64,000 nt of DNA from Lutraria lutraria (taxonomy: Eukaryota > Mollusca > Bivalvia > Venerida > Mactridae). The stretch's first letter is position 1. Every line of letters starts with the position of its first letter. The notes under the pieces were generated by a model. That model was not told the DNA's origin. It saw only the letters and a program-made list of their open reading frames with translations, and ran no database searches. The DNA lies in NCBI GenBank assembly GCA_964023205.1, contig OZ026842.1, positions 38,145,501-38,209,500 on the forward strand. The letters are read 5' to 3'. Made by a program: the position numbers and the translations under genes. Below, in pieces: positions 1-11,400 of the stretch.

Positions 1-387
1 TTTTACAGACTGCTTGGCTTAGTAACTGGAAATGATAATTCATTCTGATAATTTCATTAATACTTTTATGGCAGTTATCTATGGCTCTGTTAGACAAGAA
101 CTAAATCGCCTCCCAGTAATAGTCAGTATTGACTGGTGGAGAGTATAAAGTAGAAGTATAAGGTAGAAGTACTTTAAAATTTACTGAATTATGTCTTTTT
201 GTTTAAAAATGATCAAGACAACTACACATGTATTTGTATAGAACTGTACATTTATATTTTTAGCATGCCTGAGCATGAAGTGCTTGTGGCTGACTGACCG
301 GTGTCAGGCGTCTTGTGAAGTCAACAATTTGTATCAAACAACATCTCACCCAAAGCGCAGGGTTAATGATGCTAAAACTTTCCCTGT

Positions 388-930
388 GGAAAGATTGGCC
401 TAGGCCCATTCCCCCCTCCTGGGCCACTTTTCCCCCAATAATGATAATATTGCATAATGATTCTAGGCCATTTCTTTCCCCCCTGGGCCACTTCCCCCCC
501 CCCCCTCCCAATAGTAATAGTATTGCATTATGATTCTAGGCCATTTCTTCCCCCCTGGGCCACTCCCCCCCTAATGATAACAGTATTACATTATAATTCT
601 AGGTCATTTCTCACCCCCCCCCCCAGGTCACTTTAAGTATAAACTCAGAAAAATGAGCATGCAGAAGTAAATAAATACTCAGAAAAATGAACATAAGGAA
701 ATAAATATAATCTCAGAAAATTTAACATACGGAAGTAAATATAAACTCAGAAAATTGAACATTCAGAAATAAATACAAACTCAGAAATTTGAACCTAGAG
801 AAGTAAATATAAACTCAGAAATATGAACAAACAGACGTTAAGCGAAAGATGTAGATATACAAATGAAAAATTCAGGGGGGAAAAAGTGGCCTAGGGTGGG
901 TGGAAATGGCCTGGGCCACTTTTTCCCTTT
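388..930. repeat. Inverted-repeat-bounded block with C-rich tandem repeats
   Basis: The left end (about 388-436, read in reverse complement) matches the right end (about 875-930): both run gggggaaaa(a)gtggcc, then a G-rich stretch, then a ggcc-containing end. Between about 420 and 620 lie roughly three to four copies of a ~65-70 bp unit containing 'gattctaggccatttct' followed by C-runs and 'gggccact'. The block looks like a non-autonomous element or a foldback structure. No coding potential is convincing, and the short open frames here follow the repeats. Confidence 0.55.
637..845. repeat. Short tandem repeat, ~36 bp unit, about 6 copies
   Basis: The phrase 'aaactcagaaa' followed by 'tgaacat' and 'gaagtaaata' recurs about every 33-38 bases, with substitutions. 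It lies inside the inverted-repeat-bounded block. Confidence 0.7.
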
Positions 931-1189
931 AATAAATCAAGAGTTTTATACTGCCAATTTATATCAATACATACTGCAATACAGTGTTTCCTGCAATGCC
1001 CATCCCTATTGGTCACACAAACTTGCAGAAAATAATTGTAATGTCACTCAGGTGAGAGATTTAGGGTCATCTTTGCCCCCTTGTATGTAACCATACCACT
1101 GGAAATGTTAATTAAATATGTGTTTCTCTAATGTGTGAAATGTTGTCTATATTCATAATCTATCTATAATTATGTATTATGTTTTTTTA

Positions 1190-1795
1190 GCTCACCTGAT
1201 TCATCAGTAAATGTGTATAATGAAAAGATCTTGGACAAGTTCAATTATGGATGGAATCAGACCAGAACTTCAAGAGGTATTGGCCCTTGACTTTGAAAAT
1301 TTGCTATATTTGAGTTTGTTTACACTCTATCGCATTCATTTATTCACCAATCCTAATCATATTTTTAGTAAATGTGTATAACCAAAAGATCCGAAACAAG
1401 TTCGATTATGAGCAGAATCGAACCAGAACTTCAAGAGTTATGGGCCCTTGACTTTAAAAATTTGCTAGATTTTAGCTTGTTTACACTCTAGCGCCTTGAT
1501 TTATTCACAGATCCTAATCATATTCACAATGAATGTGTATGACCTTATGGTCTTGGACAAGATTAGTTATGGGTTGAATTGGACCACAGCTTCAAGAGTT
1601 ATGGGCCCTTGGATCAGAAAATTTGCTATGTTTTAGCTTGTTTAACAGTATTATACCTTCATTGTTGGTTTTGATCTCAAAGTCTATGTAAAAATGGGTT
1701 ATACGAGATGGAAACTATATTACCTGGTCATTAATTATAGTGCCTTTGTTCTCAGGTGAGCGATCAAGGGCCATCTTGACCCACTTGTTTCAGTG
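1190..1795 (+). repeat. Mollusc-type interspersed repeat with internal sub-repeats
   Basis: It starts at 'tttttttagctcacctgat' and ends near 'gtgagcgatcaagggccat' and 'cttgacccacttgttt'. Inside, three copies of a ~120-bp phrase recur, each with 'gaaccagaacttcaagag', 'gggcccttga' and 'tttgctagattttagcttg'. I recognise this layout from bivalve genomes; assignment to a named family would need a repeat library. Confidence 0.65.
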
Positions 1796-1799
1796 AATG

Positions 1800-3085
1800 G
1801 AGTTCATTGTTAATACGGCCCATGCTAGAATGAAAGAGAATTTGGAAAGGAACAACAGATTCATTTTTGTTACACCATATTTCCCATCAAAGCTGTCACT
1901 TAATAATGTGCTGCTGATTTTCTTGAACAAATTTTCTTGAACTTAATACCGTTTTATTGTCAGTTATACCTGTTATTTAACATTATTATCTTGGTTGCAT
2001 TTCTTTCAATTTTGACAATATACAGTCATATTTGAAATTTGAAATACAATTTGCCTCAATAAACAAGTTACATACTTTATAAATTATATACAGTGCATCA
2101 TTTATATAACATTAAGATGTCTCTTTTTCTGGTACTTGAATAATCATCTCATTATTAAAGTTTATGAAGTTATATATGACTGTCCTATAACATTGTATTT
2201 GCAGAATAATTGTTTGTATGTGATAACACAGGGGATGAACAACTTTTGTCATGTGATCCCAGATGGAAACACAGGTTGTTGATTTACACTCAAAATCACG
2301 CCCAATCAGGTAATGATTCTTTTTTTATTAGAAGAATTTATAATGGACAGAAAACACCTAGCCTATGACATTATACCTAAATTTCCCATTATTTTGACAT
2401 ATTGCAACTGTTTCTACGCTTTGTAGTTGCCCAGAACAATTTGAAACAAAATTAAGAATTGCATTGCAAACAGTTTGTTTCTGCTTTTTTTACGTTTGAT
2501 GGAGGTAGTCATAATTATGCAAGAAATTAGGCGTATTGATGCAAGGACTTATATACACAAGTTTTATTGATTGTACATACGAATTGTACATACATAATTA
2601 TGCAACTTCCATATTGACAATTAGAAGTAATTAAATCCCATGGAAGCAATGCGTGAATCAACGGGAGTTCATGTTCATTTTTACAATAGTGAAAATATCC
2701 ATAATGATCCGAATGTTAATACAATGGCTTAAATATCTGCGATAATCCAAATAATCCCGGAGACAAAATGTCTTGTCATATTTGAATTTGATATTCTTAG
2801 TAAGTGATACCTTTTTCAATGCATATGTGCTTACAGGTGTGAATTTTGAGTGTATCATTATGAACTTTTTTGCCTCCAAACTACCCAATTGCAAGAGTTT
2901 TCCAGTATATTTAAGTTTGTAAACAGGTGATTACAGCTGTCAGACATTGCAAAGTATTGCAAAAGATTGTGGAATGGTTAGTTGAAATCATTTGAGCTAT
3001 TTTTAGCAGTTGCGAATCCATGTATGTAAATAAGTCCTTGATTGAAGGCTTAATTTATGTTTGATTTCTTTCATTGAAGTGTTAG
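1800..3085. other. No gene seen
   Basis: AT-rich sequence. The open frame at 2658-2894 (minus) has no recognisable domain, start context or splice support, so I treat it as chance. Confidence 0.6.
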
Positions 3086-3089
3086 GTTT

Positions 3090-3705
3090 TTAGCTCGATC
3101 ACCAGAGCACAAAGTACTCATGGTGAGCTAATTTGATTGCGTGATGTCCGTCGTCCGTTTTGTGTGTGTGTGCATGCATGCGTCAACAATTGCTTTAAAC
3201 AACATCTTCTTCTTAACTAGTGAGCCAATTTCAACGAAACTTTACATGTTACTTGGGTGAAGCTCTACCAAAGTTGTTATGTACCAAAGTTGCAATGCAA
3301 CCATTAGGAAAAACTTTAAAAATCTTCTTGTTCGAAACCACAGGGCCTATGGCTTAGATATTTGGTGTGTAGCATTGTCTAGTGTTCCTCTACCAAGTTT
3401 ATTCAAATTATTGTCCTAGTGTCAAAATTGGCCCCGCCCCAGGGGTCACTTGATTTTATATAGACTTATATAGGGAATTTTTTTAAATCTTCTTGTCAGA
3501 AACTACAATGCCTTGAGCTTAGATATTTGGTGTGTAGCATTGTCCAGTGGACCTTTACCAAGTTTGTTCAAATTATTTTCCTAGGGTCAAAATTGGCCCT
3601 GCCCCAGGGGTCACTTAATTTTATAAAGGCTCATGATAATTTTCTCTCTAAGAGTCTTTTTATCTGGTGAACGATATAGGGCCATCATGGCCCTCTTGTT
3701 GTTTA
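3090..3705 (+). repeat. Mollusc-type interspersed repeat, second copy
   Basis: It opens with 'tttttagctcgatcaccag' and 'catggtgagctaatttgat' and continues with 'gtccgtcgtccg'. The phrase 'cttagatatttggtgtgtag' followed by 'ccaagtttattcaaattatt' and 'ggccccgccccaggggtca' occurs twice (about 3350-3450 and 3517-3615). It closes with 'gggccatcatggccctcttg'. The ends resemble those of the 1190-1795 repeat, so the two share an architecture. Confidence 0.7.
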
Positions 3706-4387
3706 ATTAAAAGGTTATGTCATACTTTGCAATGTTTAATAAATGCAAACACAGTTTGGTCTGGTTGAAAAATGGCAAATGCAAAAAACAATGATTCCTT
3801 GAAACATGACTGGTTTATTGTCATTACTTCCCAAATCAACAACATATCAGACACCATGGAGGATATGTCAATATCATGTCTGACAAAACAAAGCACAACA
3901 ACATCATGCCTAGCAACTTCTTCCCACAGCATGAGTATCACCTTGGCCCTCTGTGCCTCTGCTCATGAAGCTTTAAGCCCCACTTAGGCTTGAGCCTCTT
4001 CCCACACGTTTCATACATTAAGTTAAACGACAGTCACATGGTAAGATAATTCAGGATTTAACACTTACTAAATCTGTCGGCCAAGACCGTCAGAAATCCA
4101 GGCATCTGATTTAATTTTGTCAAGTAGGAAATCCCATTCTTGAAGTAAATATTAAGAAAAACTGGCGAATTGCTAAGCGAATTTGTAAACTGTGTAGCCA
4201 TGTTTACATAATTATGCAGCGTTACGTACAGGCGAGAATAATATGTCTATTTTTAGTGTTTTATATATCGAGTACCATGCAGGGCGAGAATCATTATTTA
4301 GACCGAGTTGCAGTCTCTCATTTTACCTATATAGCTTTGTGCTCTAAGAAATAAAACCAGTCCACTGTTTTTACATACATTTAAACA
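3706..4387. other. No gene seen
   Basis: Two overlapping open frames on opposite strands at 3720-3987 have no family resemblance that I can see. The rest is unremarkable AT-rich sequence. Confidence 0.5.
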
Positions 4388-4399
4388 TAAATCAGGAGG

Positions 4400-5640
4400 G
4401 TTCTGATTATTGTGCGCTCGTCATTACACGAGCATGTGAAGGTTCTCCCTCATCTAAATACCGAATATATTTTATGGGTCAGTGTAGATAAATGTATCCT
4501 ACTCCAAGAAAATCTTTTATTGGGCACTGTTTATTTGCCTCCAGAATTTAAGGCTCAAGCCCTACAACTTCGCTCAGTGAATTCATACGGAGCGTCCCGG
4601 ATCTATTCGTTCATTTTGATATCGATTCAGAAACTAGGGGGTTCTAGATAAGCATGTCTTTCTTGAAAATTTGTTGATTCCATTGATATGTATATCGCTC
4701 GATACTTAAACAAATGTTCATGGTATTCTTTGATCAAAATATGCTGTAATAATAACTTATTCTTTCTGAACATGCGCATAAATCAGTGCTCTGATAGATT
4801 CATGTTTAAAAATAAATCTGTTATTGATTACGTTATCTCAACAGCCGAATGTTTAGAATATGTACAGTTGTTCGATATCGTTGAAACTGATACATTATCC
4901 TCGGACGGACATAATTTACTTTACACTACAAATAAGGAAAGCGTCTCAAGACAAGAGAACTATTAATGTATCCCACACTCGTCCGGTCTAGCTGGAATAA
5001 TGAAAAAGCGGGCGGATTTTGTCGCAATATTGACAATGAACTTTTACGTAATATTTTGAGACAGCTTGAGGTATGCGCGCCTTCACAAAACACGAGGAAA
5101 ATATTACTTATGAACATGCTTCATTGTTTACAAAAGCGTCTGACACAACATTTATTGTCGATCATGGAAAGCGATCTAACGTGTCAAACAAAAACCTTGG
5201 TTTGGCTTTAAGTGTAATAAGCCCAGAAAAAAATATCACAAGGCTAAAAAGAACTATATTATTAACCCTAGTAACTATAACAAGCGTCTGCTTAACCAAA
5301 CTAGTAAGTCGTATAGACGAACTATAAATTTTTATGTTAAAGAGCATAAACATAAAAAGGCAAGTTAACTATGTTCAATGCAAACTGCAAACTGCAAACC
5401 CTAAACAGTACTGGAAATTTCTAAACTCATTAAAACCAAAACTGAGTAGAACTGCTTCTCCTACTTTGCAGGACTTTTACTAGCATTTACAAGCCAAAAA
5501 AGCTGTATATCAATTATTCATGAAGGCAAATAATGCTGATATACCAGTCGACCTGAAATGATTTGACCATACAGTCCTTCCAATACTCACATATGGGTCT
5601 GAGGTTTTTGGTTTTGAGAACTTGGATCTGTTAGAATTTT
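4400..5640 (+). mobile_element. Decayed, internally deleted non-LTR retrotransposon
   Basis: Frame-broken fragments appear in the order expected of a LINE ORF2. At 4412-4651 an endonuclease-like stretch contains HLNTEYILWVSVDK and LGTVYLPPEF. At 4688-4966 comes LNMRINQCSDRF, SVIDYVISTAE and a ...SSDGHN end, like the C-terminal half of APE-type endonucleases. At about 5215-5450, in changing frames, lies the basic linker (KKYHKAKKNY, then PKQYWKFLNSLKPKLS). At about 5490-5630 comes TVLPILTYGSEVFGFENLDL, typical of the region just after the reverse transcriptase palm and thumb. The catalytic palm that should lie between linker and C-terminal piece is missing, so the copy is dead. The motif resemblance is known for CR1/L2-like and related clades; the exact clade is not determined. 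Confidence 0.75.
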
Positions 5641-8600
5641 ATTTGGTCTGCAACATTGAAAGTGTACATGCTAGTAATAGATATCAATGGAAGTCAGTGC
5701 CACAAAATGCTTGGCCATGCTACATTTACTTTGGAGTTTATTAACATTTTAGAAATGGCAGTTGGAGCGAAAATTTTCTTGCATGACTCATTACGACAAA
5801 TTTTTATCTTTCATTTACTCTTTAATTGTAGACAGTACAAGGATGGGACCATTACATACAAGTAGTGTGGATCAATGGAAATCTGTTATGAGAACAGATT
5901 TGGTATGGTATGGATACTTTTGGTAATATTACATTTTTAGAAACGACGGTTTGTGAGAAAATTTCCTAGCGTCAAGATTTTTTAACAAAACTAATTTTTT
6001 AATTTCTCCTTAAGCGTTGATGGTACATGAATGCAACTTTACTTACAAGTAGTTGGCATGAACAAAAGTTGGTGGCTAGGTTGAATTTGCTATGCTCTGC
6101 TTACTTTTGGCATTATTGAAATTCTAGAAATAACCATTTGCGTGAAAAGTTGCCGAGAGTTGCTGAAAGTCTTTGATTTGCAATTTCTCTACCATTATTT
6201 GGTTTACAGCATTGAAAGTGCACATGCTAGTAATAGACATCAATGGAAGTCAGTGCCACAAAATGCTTGGCCATGCTACATTTACTTTGGAGTTTATTAA
6301 CATTTTAGAAATGGCTGTTGGAGCGAAATATTTTCTTGCACGACTCCTTACGACAAATTTTTATCTTTCATTTACTCTTTAATTGTAGACAGTACAAACA
6401 TGGGACCATTACATACAAGTAGTGTGGATCAATAGAAATTTTGTGATGAGAACAGATTTGGTATGGTATGGATACTTTTGGGTTTATTACATTTTTAGAA
6501 ACGACAGTCTGTGAGAAAATTTCCTAGCGTCAAGATTTTTTGACAAAACTAATTTTTTAATTTCTCCTTAAGCATTGATGGTACATGAATGCAACTTTAC
6601 TTACAAGTAGTTGGCATGAACAAAAGTTGGTGGCTAGGTTGACTTTGCTATGCTCTGCTTACTTTTGACATTATTGAAATTCTAGAAATAACCATTTGCG
6701 TGAAAAGTTGCAGAGAGTTGCTGAAAGTCTTTGATTTGCAATTTCTCTACCATTATTTGGTTTACAGCATTGAAAATGCACATGCTAGTAATATACATCA
6801 ATGGAAGTCAGTGCCACAAAATGCTTGGCCATGCTACATTTACTTTGGAGTTTATTAACATTTTAGAAATGGCAGTTGGAGCGAAAATTTTCTTGCACGA
6901 CTCCGTACGACAAATTTTTATCTTTCATTTACTCTTTAATTGTAGACAGTACAAACATGGGACCATTACATACAAGTAGTGTGGATCAATAGAAATTTTA
7001 TGATGAGAACAGATTTGGTATGGTATGGATACTTTTGGTTTTATTACATTTTTAGAAACGACAGTCTGTGAGAAAATTTCCTAGCGTCAAGATTTTTTGA
7101 CAAAACTAATTTTTTAATTTCTCCTTAAGCGTTGATGGTACATGAATGCAACTTTACTTACAAGTAGTTGGCATGAACAAAATTTGGTGGCTAGGTTGAC
7201 TTTGCTATGCTCTGCTTACTTTTGACATTATTGAAATTCTAGAAATAACCATTTGCGTGAAAAGTTGCAGAGAGTTGCTGAAAGTCTTTGATTTGCAATT
7301 TCTCTACCATTATTTGGTTTACAGCATTGAAAGTGTACATGCTAGTAATAGACATCGATGGAAGTCAGTGCCACAAAATGCTTGGCCATGCTACATTTAC
7401 TTTGGAGTTTATTAACATTTTAAAAATGGCAGTTGGAGTGAAAATTTTCTACATGACTCCTTACGACAAATTTTTATCTTTCATTTTCTCTTTAATTGTA
7501 GACAGTACAAACATGGGACCTTTACTTACAAGCAGTGTGGATCAATGGAAATCAGTGATGAGAACAGATTTGGTATGGTATGGATACTTTTGGTTTCATT
7601 ACATTTCTAGAAATGACAGTTTGTGAGAAAATTTCCTAGCGTCAAGATTTTTTAACAAAACTAATTTTTTAATTTCTCCTTAAGCATTGATGGTACATGA
7701 ATGCAACTTTACTTACAAGTAGTTGGCATGAACAAAAGTTGGTGGCTAGGTTGACTTTGCTATGCTCTGCTTACTTTTGGCATTATTGAAATTCTAGAAA
7801 TAACCATTTGCGTGAAAAGTTGCCGAGAGTTGCTGAACGTCTTTGATTTGCAATATCTCTACCATTATTTGGTTTACAGCATTGAAAGTTTACATGCTAG
7901 TAATAGACATCGATGGAAGTCAGTGCCACAAAATGCTTGGCCATGCTACATTTACTTTGGAGTTTATTAACATTTTAGAAATGGCTGTTGGAGGAAATAT
8001 TTTCTTGCACGACTCCTTACGACAAATTTTTATCTTTCATTTACTCTTTAACTGTAGACAGTACAAACATGGGACCATTACATACAAGTAGTGTGGATCA
8101 ATAGAAATTTTATGATGAGAACAGATTTGGTATGGTATGGATACTTTTGGTTTTATTACATTTCTAGAAATGACAGTTTGTGAGAAAATTCCCTTGCGTC
8201 AACATTTTTTGACAAAACTAATTTTTAATTTCTCCTTTAGTATTGATGGTACATGAATGCAACTTTACTTACAAGTAGTTGGCATGAACAAAAGTTGGTG
8301 GCTAGGTTGATTTTGCTATGCTCTGCTTACTTTTGACATTATTGAAATTCTAGAAATAACCATTTGCGTGAAAAGTTGCCGAGAGTTGCTGAACGTCTTT
8401 GATTTGCAATTTCTCTACCATTATTTGGTTTACAGCATTGAAAGTTTACATGCTAGTAATAGACATCGATGGAAGTCAGTGCCATAAAATGCTTGGCCAT
8501 GCTACATTTACTTTGGAGTTTATTAACATTTTAGAAATGGCTGTTGGAGCGAAAATTATCTTGCACGACTCCTTACGACAAATTTTTATCTTTCATTTAC

Positions 8601-8794
8601 TCTTTAATTGTAGACAGTACAAACATGGGACCATTACATACAAGTAGTGTGGATCAATAGAAATTTTGTGATGAGAACAGATTTGGTATGGTATGGATAC
8701 CTTTGGTTTTATAACATTTCTAGAAATGACAGTTTGTGAGAAAATTTCCTAGCGTCAAGATTTTTTGACAAAACTAATTTTTTAATTTCTCCTT
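5640..8794 (+). repeat. Satellite array, ~557-bp trimeric higher-order repeat
   Basis: The phrase 'cattgaaagt' plus 'acatgctagtaat' recurs at 5654, 6210 and 6768 and then about every 556 bases near 7325, 7880 and 8436. The copies are nearly identical. Each ~557-bp unit splits into three diverged ~186-bp monomers (A, B, C) sharing the landmark '(t/c)acttttgg...att..a.att(t/c)tagaaat.....ttg.g(a/t)gaaaa'. The array begins with monomer A and ends after monomer B, giving about 17 monomers. The ~82-aa open frame repeated in each unit (MICNFSTIIWFTALK start) is a by-product. No known gene is recognised. Confidence 0.85.
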
Positions 8795-9037
8795 TGTCTT
8801 TTTATAACTAATCTAATGTTTATAATAATAGCTCAATGATTTTATTGTTTAAAAAAGTGACCGGAAGCTATGTCATAAGATAATTTTAACGTTATCTGTC
8901 AAACAAAAGCTCATAAATTTCTTGGTGTCCATTTTTGATTGGATACCTTGATATGAACAATTCTGTAACGCGGTTTTTCATTGGTTCGAACCCATTTTAG
9001 GGATTTGTTTAAAGATGTGTCCTTCTGTGGTAAAGTC
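8795..9037. other. No gene seen; flank of satellite
   Basis: Unique-looking AT-rich sequence after the satellite array. It ends with 'aaagatgtgtcctt' at about 9011-9024, which is inverted relative to 'aaggacacatctt' at about 9091-9103. Confidence 0.4.
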
Positions 9038-9116
9038 ACTCTTCAATTTGACTTTATATGTGTTTATTATCTTGAAAATAAAGAAAATTAAAGGACACAT
9101 CTTCTTCATATTTTAG
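9038..9116. repeat. 79-bp direct repeat, left copy
   Basis: Identical to 9650-9728 except for one base (c at 9107, g at 9719), at an exact offset of 612 bases. It contains 'gaaaataaagaaaattaaag' and the 3' arm of a 13-bp inverted repeat. The 5' arm of that inverted repeat (9011-9023) is not duplicated. Confidence 0.85.
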
Positions 9117-9649
9117 GTAAGAAATTTGTATTATTTATTTTATGATTTTTAATTATTTTGTGAAAGTAATGTCATTTTGATAAACTTTTGTTTAATATTT
9201 CTTGTAATGTTTAACTGTAGTAAAACAGTGTGTTAATGATAATGTGTTAATTAAATGGAAATAGTTTTCATTAAATAATATCAATGATTCTGCATATTTG
9301 GTGATTTATTAAATCACATCTTGCGTCATATTGATTTTGGCGTTAAGAACTTTTTATGTACTCATTTTATTAAATTCTATTGAATATATATAAGCTATGC
9401 AATTTACTGTGTATTATGAGATAACAAATATTTCTTAAATGATTAGGGCAGAAACAATATTCATTTCCGTAAGGTTTAAATTCTGTAATTGTTTCTGCAC
9501 TAGATATATGTTATTGAACGTTATTGATTTAAATCATGATCTGCATTTTGTTCAATCTTATTGTTGTAATAATAATTTCTTACTCATCATAGTTATTATT
9601 CTTATTGAAATTGTAACTATATTTCTGTAATGTACATTTTAATTAACAG

Positions 9650-9728
9650 ACTCTTCAATTTGACTTTATATGTGTTTATTATCTTGAAAATAAAGAAAAT
9701 TAAAGGACACATCTTCTTGATATTTTAG
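9650..9728. repeat. 79-bp direct repeat, right copy
   Basis: One mismatch to 9038-9116. The two copies flank 533 bases of AT-rich sequence (9117-9649), in which the open frame at 9439-9630 shows no recognisable domain. They could be terminal direct repeats of a small element or a local duplication. Confidence 0.85.
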
Positions 9729-9729
9729 A

Positions 9730-10333
9730 TTTTAGCCATCCCAAAAAAGGGAGCATACATCAGCAATACTAAACTTGACAAAGCAAACTGACAAAAGAAG
9801 GCAGCACGAAACACGAAATTAGAATAAAATCACGGCACAAAAATAGCATAAATCATTATAGCAAACGGTGTTAGCACGAGAACTGAAACGGCTAATATAG
9901 TTAACCAAGAAATAACACATTTTAAAGATTATGAATTTGACAAATAGAAATTGGGTGATGTGGGTGGATTTGAAATGGTCCATTGTACATAACCACTGTT
10001 TAAGTATTGAAGCTATAGAAGAAACAGTAAAATCTAGATAACCCCGCACGGACGAAGGGACAGTTGAACGCTATATACCCCGCCTCAGTAGATATCGGGG
10101 GCATACTATTTGGCATACTGGTGATAATTCAACATAGAAGCTGCGCTAGGTTATTTCATCATTCATTTCGTTCGATTGAAATCGCATCGGTATTCTAAAG
10201 AAGATACTAAAATACTTAAAATGTTTGAACATTATCAAAAATTAAGTCTGGTGGAATTTCACAATTAGGCGTATCAATAATTTTATTGTTATTGTGAAAG
10301 CTAATATGCTAGTATTTCAAAGGTAACCAATAC
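9730..10333. other. Intron-like or intergenic sequence, no further transporter exon found
   Basis: This is the stretch downstream (minus strand) of the isolated transporter exon 1. I searched it for a counterpart of exon 2 (VYIYGLQWFIGN...) and found none. The minus-strand open frame at 9819-10049 does not match. Confidence 0.5.
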
Positions 10334-10558
10334 CTCGGCCGGAGTACCAAGCATCATTATCGATGATTCAAACGACACCATTAATGATACAGCAACTGGA
10401 AGGATCGTCATCTTCCGATTTCCCACGAAATATTCCGAAGTGGTTCGTTGTTTTCCGCCGGATAAGGCATAGTACAAACCAATGCCTAACGAAATTACAA
10501 TTGTAAAACCGAAGATACAGTAATCAGCGGTATGGAAGGAATTTTCCGGGTTCACCAT
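10334..10558 (-). pseudogene. Orphan exon 1 of a second SLC5 transporter copy
   Basis: The exon encodes 75 aa starting MVNPENSFHTADYCIFGF and ending SSIMMLGTPAE, then GAG|GTATTGG, a valid donor. It differs from exon 1 of the complete gene (24446-24670) at 7 of 75 residues, with no frameshift or stop. The acceptor-like 'ctgttttag' and the start context 'caccATGG' are conserved too. It is the N-terminus of the sodium:solute symporter fold (the amino-terminal membrane segments). No exons 2-17 appear between here and position 1. It is therefore either a truncated duplicate or the first exon of a tandem paralog whose remaining exons lie beyond the window. An open frame with mostly conservative changes argues for recent or continuing constraint. 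Confidence 0.7.
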
Positions 10559-10689
10559 GGTGATTTTCTAAAACAGAATGTTTGTATCGATATACAAAAG
10601 GGTCCAACAGAATCTATATCGACATGAAAATAGAATGATATTTAATGGTTTGATATTTGGTTGATATCAGTGTTTTATGTCCTGGATAA

Positions 10690-11400
10690 GATAGAGCTCC
10701 TTTTGTGATTTTGAGTTGAGTGATGGGTGTTGATGTTGATGTGGAATCAGAATCAATGTTGAATATTTCTATTTGACAGTTTGACCTAACATAATTATCG
10801 CTTTCTAATTTATTTGTTTACTCATCTCGCCGGAACGCATTCCGTGGACAATAGTGCATACACTTACTGATTATGAAGAGGTAGGTTTGTATTTGGCGGT
10901 AACCAATGAGCACTGGTGTTACCATGAGCCAACCGAAAACAATGCGTCCTTAAATCAATTATAATACACTTCAGCTTGAATTATAAAGTTTGACTTGTAT
11001 CTACATTCTGGTTGTTATTCCTTGTTTAGTAAAGGTTCGTGTATCCTTAGACTATACTACTTAGTATATGAATATCCAACTGTCTTCAGATATTCTTTCA
11101 GTGTTTGGTTTCATCTGGCACTGCCAAATCCATTAATTGAATTAACATTTTTTTAAAGTGCAGATAATTATTTTGTATAAATAACATAGAATTATAATAA
11201 ATTAACTTTACCAGTCTAGAAGAAATATTTAATTGGGTAAATTTTGTGATCAGATATTCCAAGCTAACCTGCTTTTGTATCTTCCGGTGCACACAAAGTT
11301 ATGTAATCTTAAATGTTAAAGTGTTGTAATAATGTCCAGCATATTGTTGATAGTATGATAATAATCGTGTATCTCATTAATATATGTACCAACACACTTA
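10690..11400 (-). repeat. Duplicated 5' flank of the transporter gene
   Basis: Blocks here align with 24800-25490 in the same order and spacing. Examples are 'ccaatgagcactggtgtt' (10909 and 25000 regions), 'ggtttcatctggc.ctgcca' (11106 and 25182 regions), 'acatagaattataata' with 'accagtctagaa', and a donor-like GCAG|GTTAGC near 11270 corresponding to GCAG|GTTAGT at 25342. So promoter-proximal sequence and the likely 5' UTR exon were duplicated together with exon 1. Confidence 0.7.

Noticed and set aside
5656..8647. Six repeated ~70-112 aa open frames (MICNFSTIIWFTALK and similar)
   Set aside because: They are the satellite unit read in one frame. They break at different places in different copies and have no family resemblance.
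9819..10049. Exon 2 of the second transporter copy
   Set aside because: An acceptor-like site and a faint 'tacaatgg' match exist, but the translation does not follow the family (no WFIGN, no PLKITSAYE).
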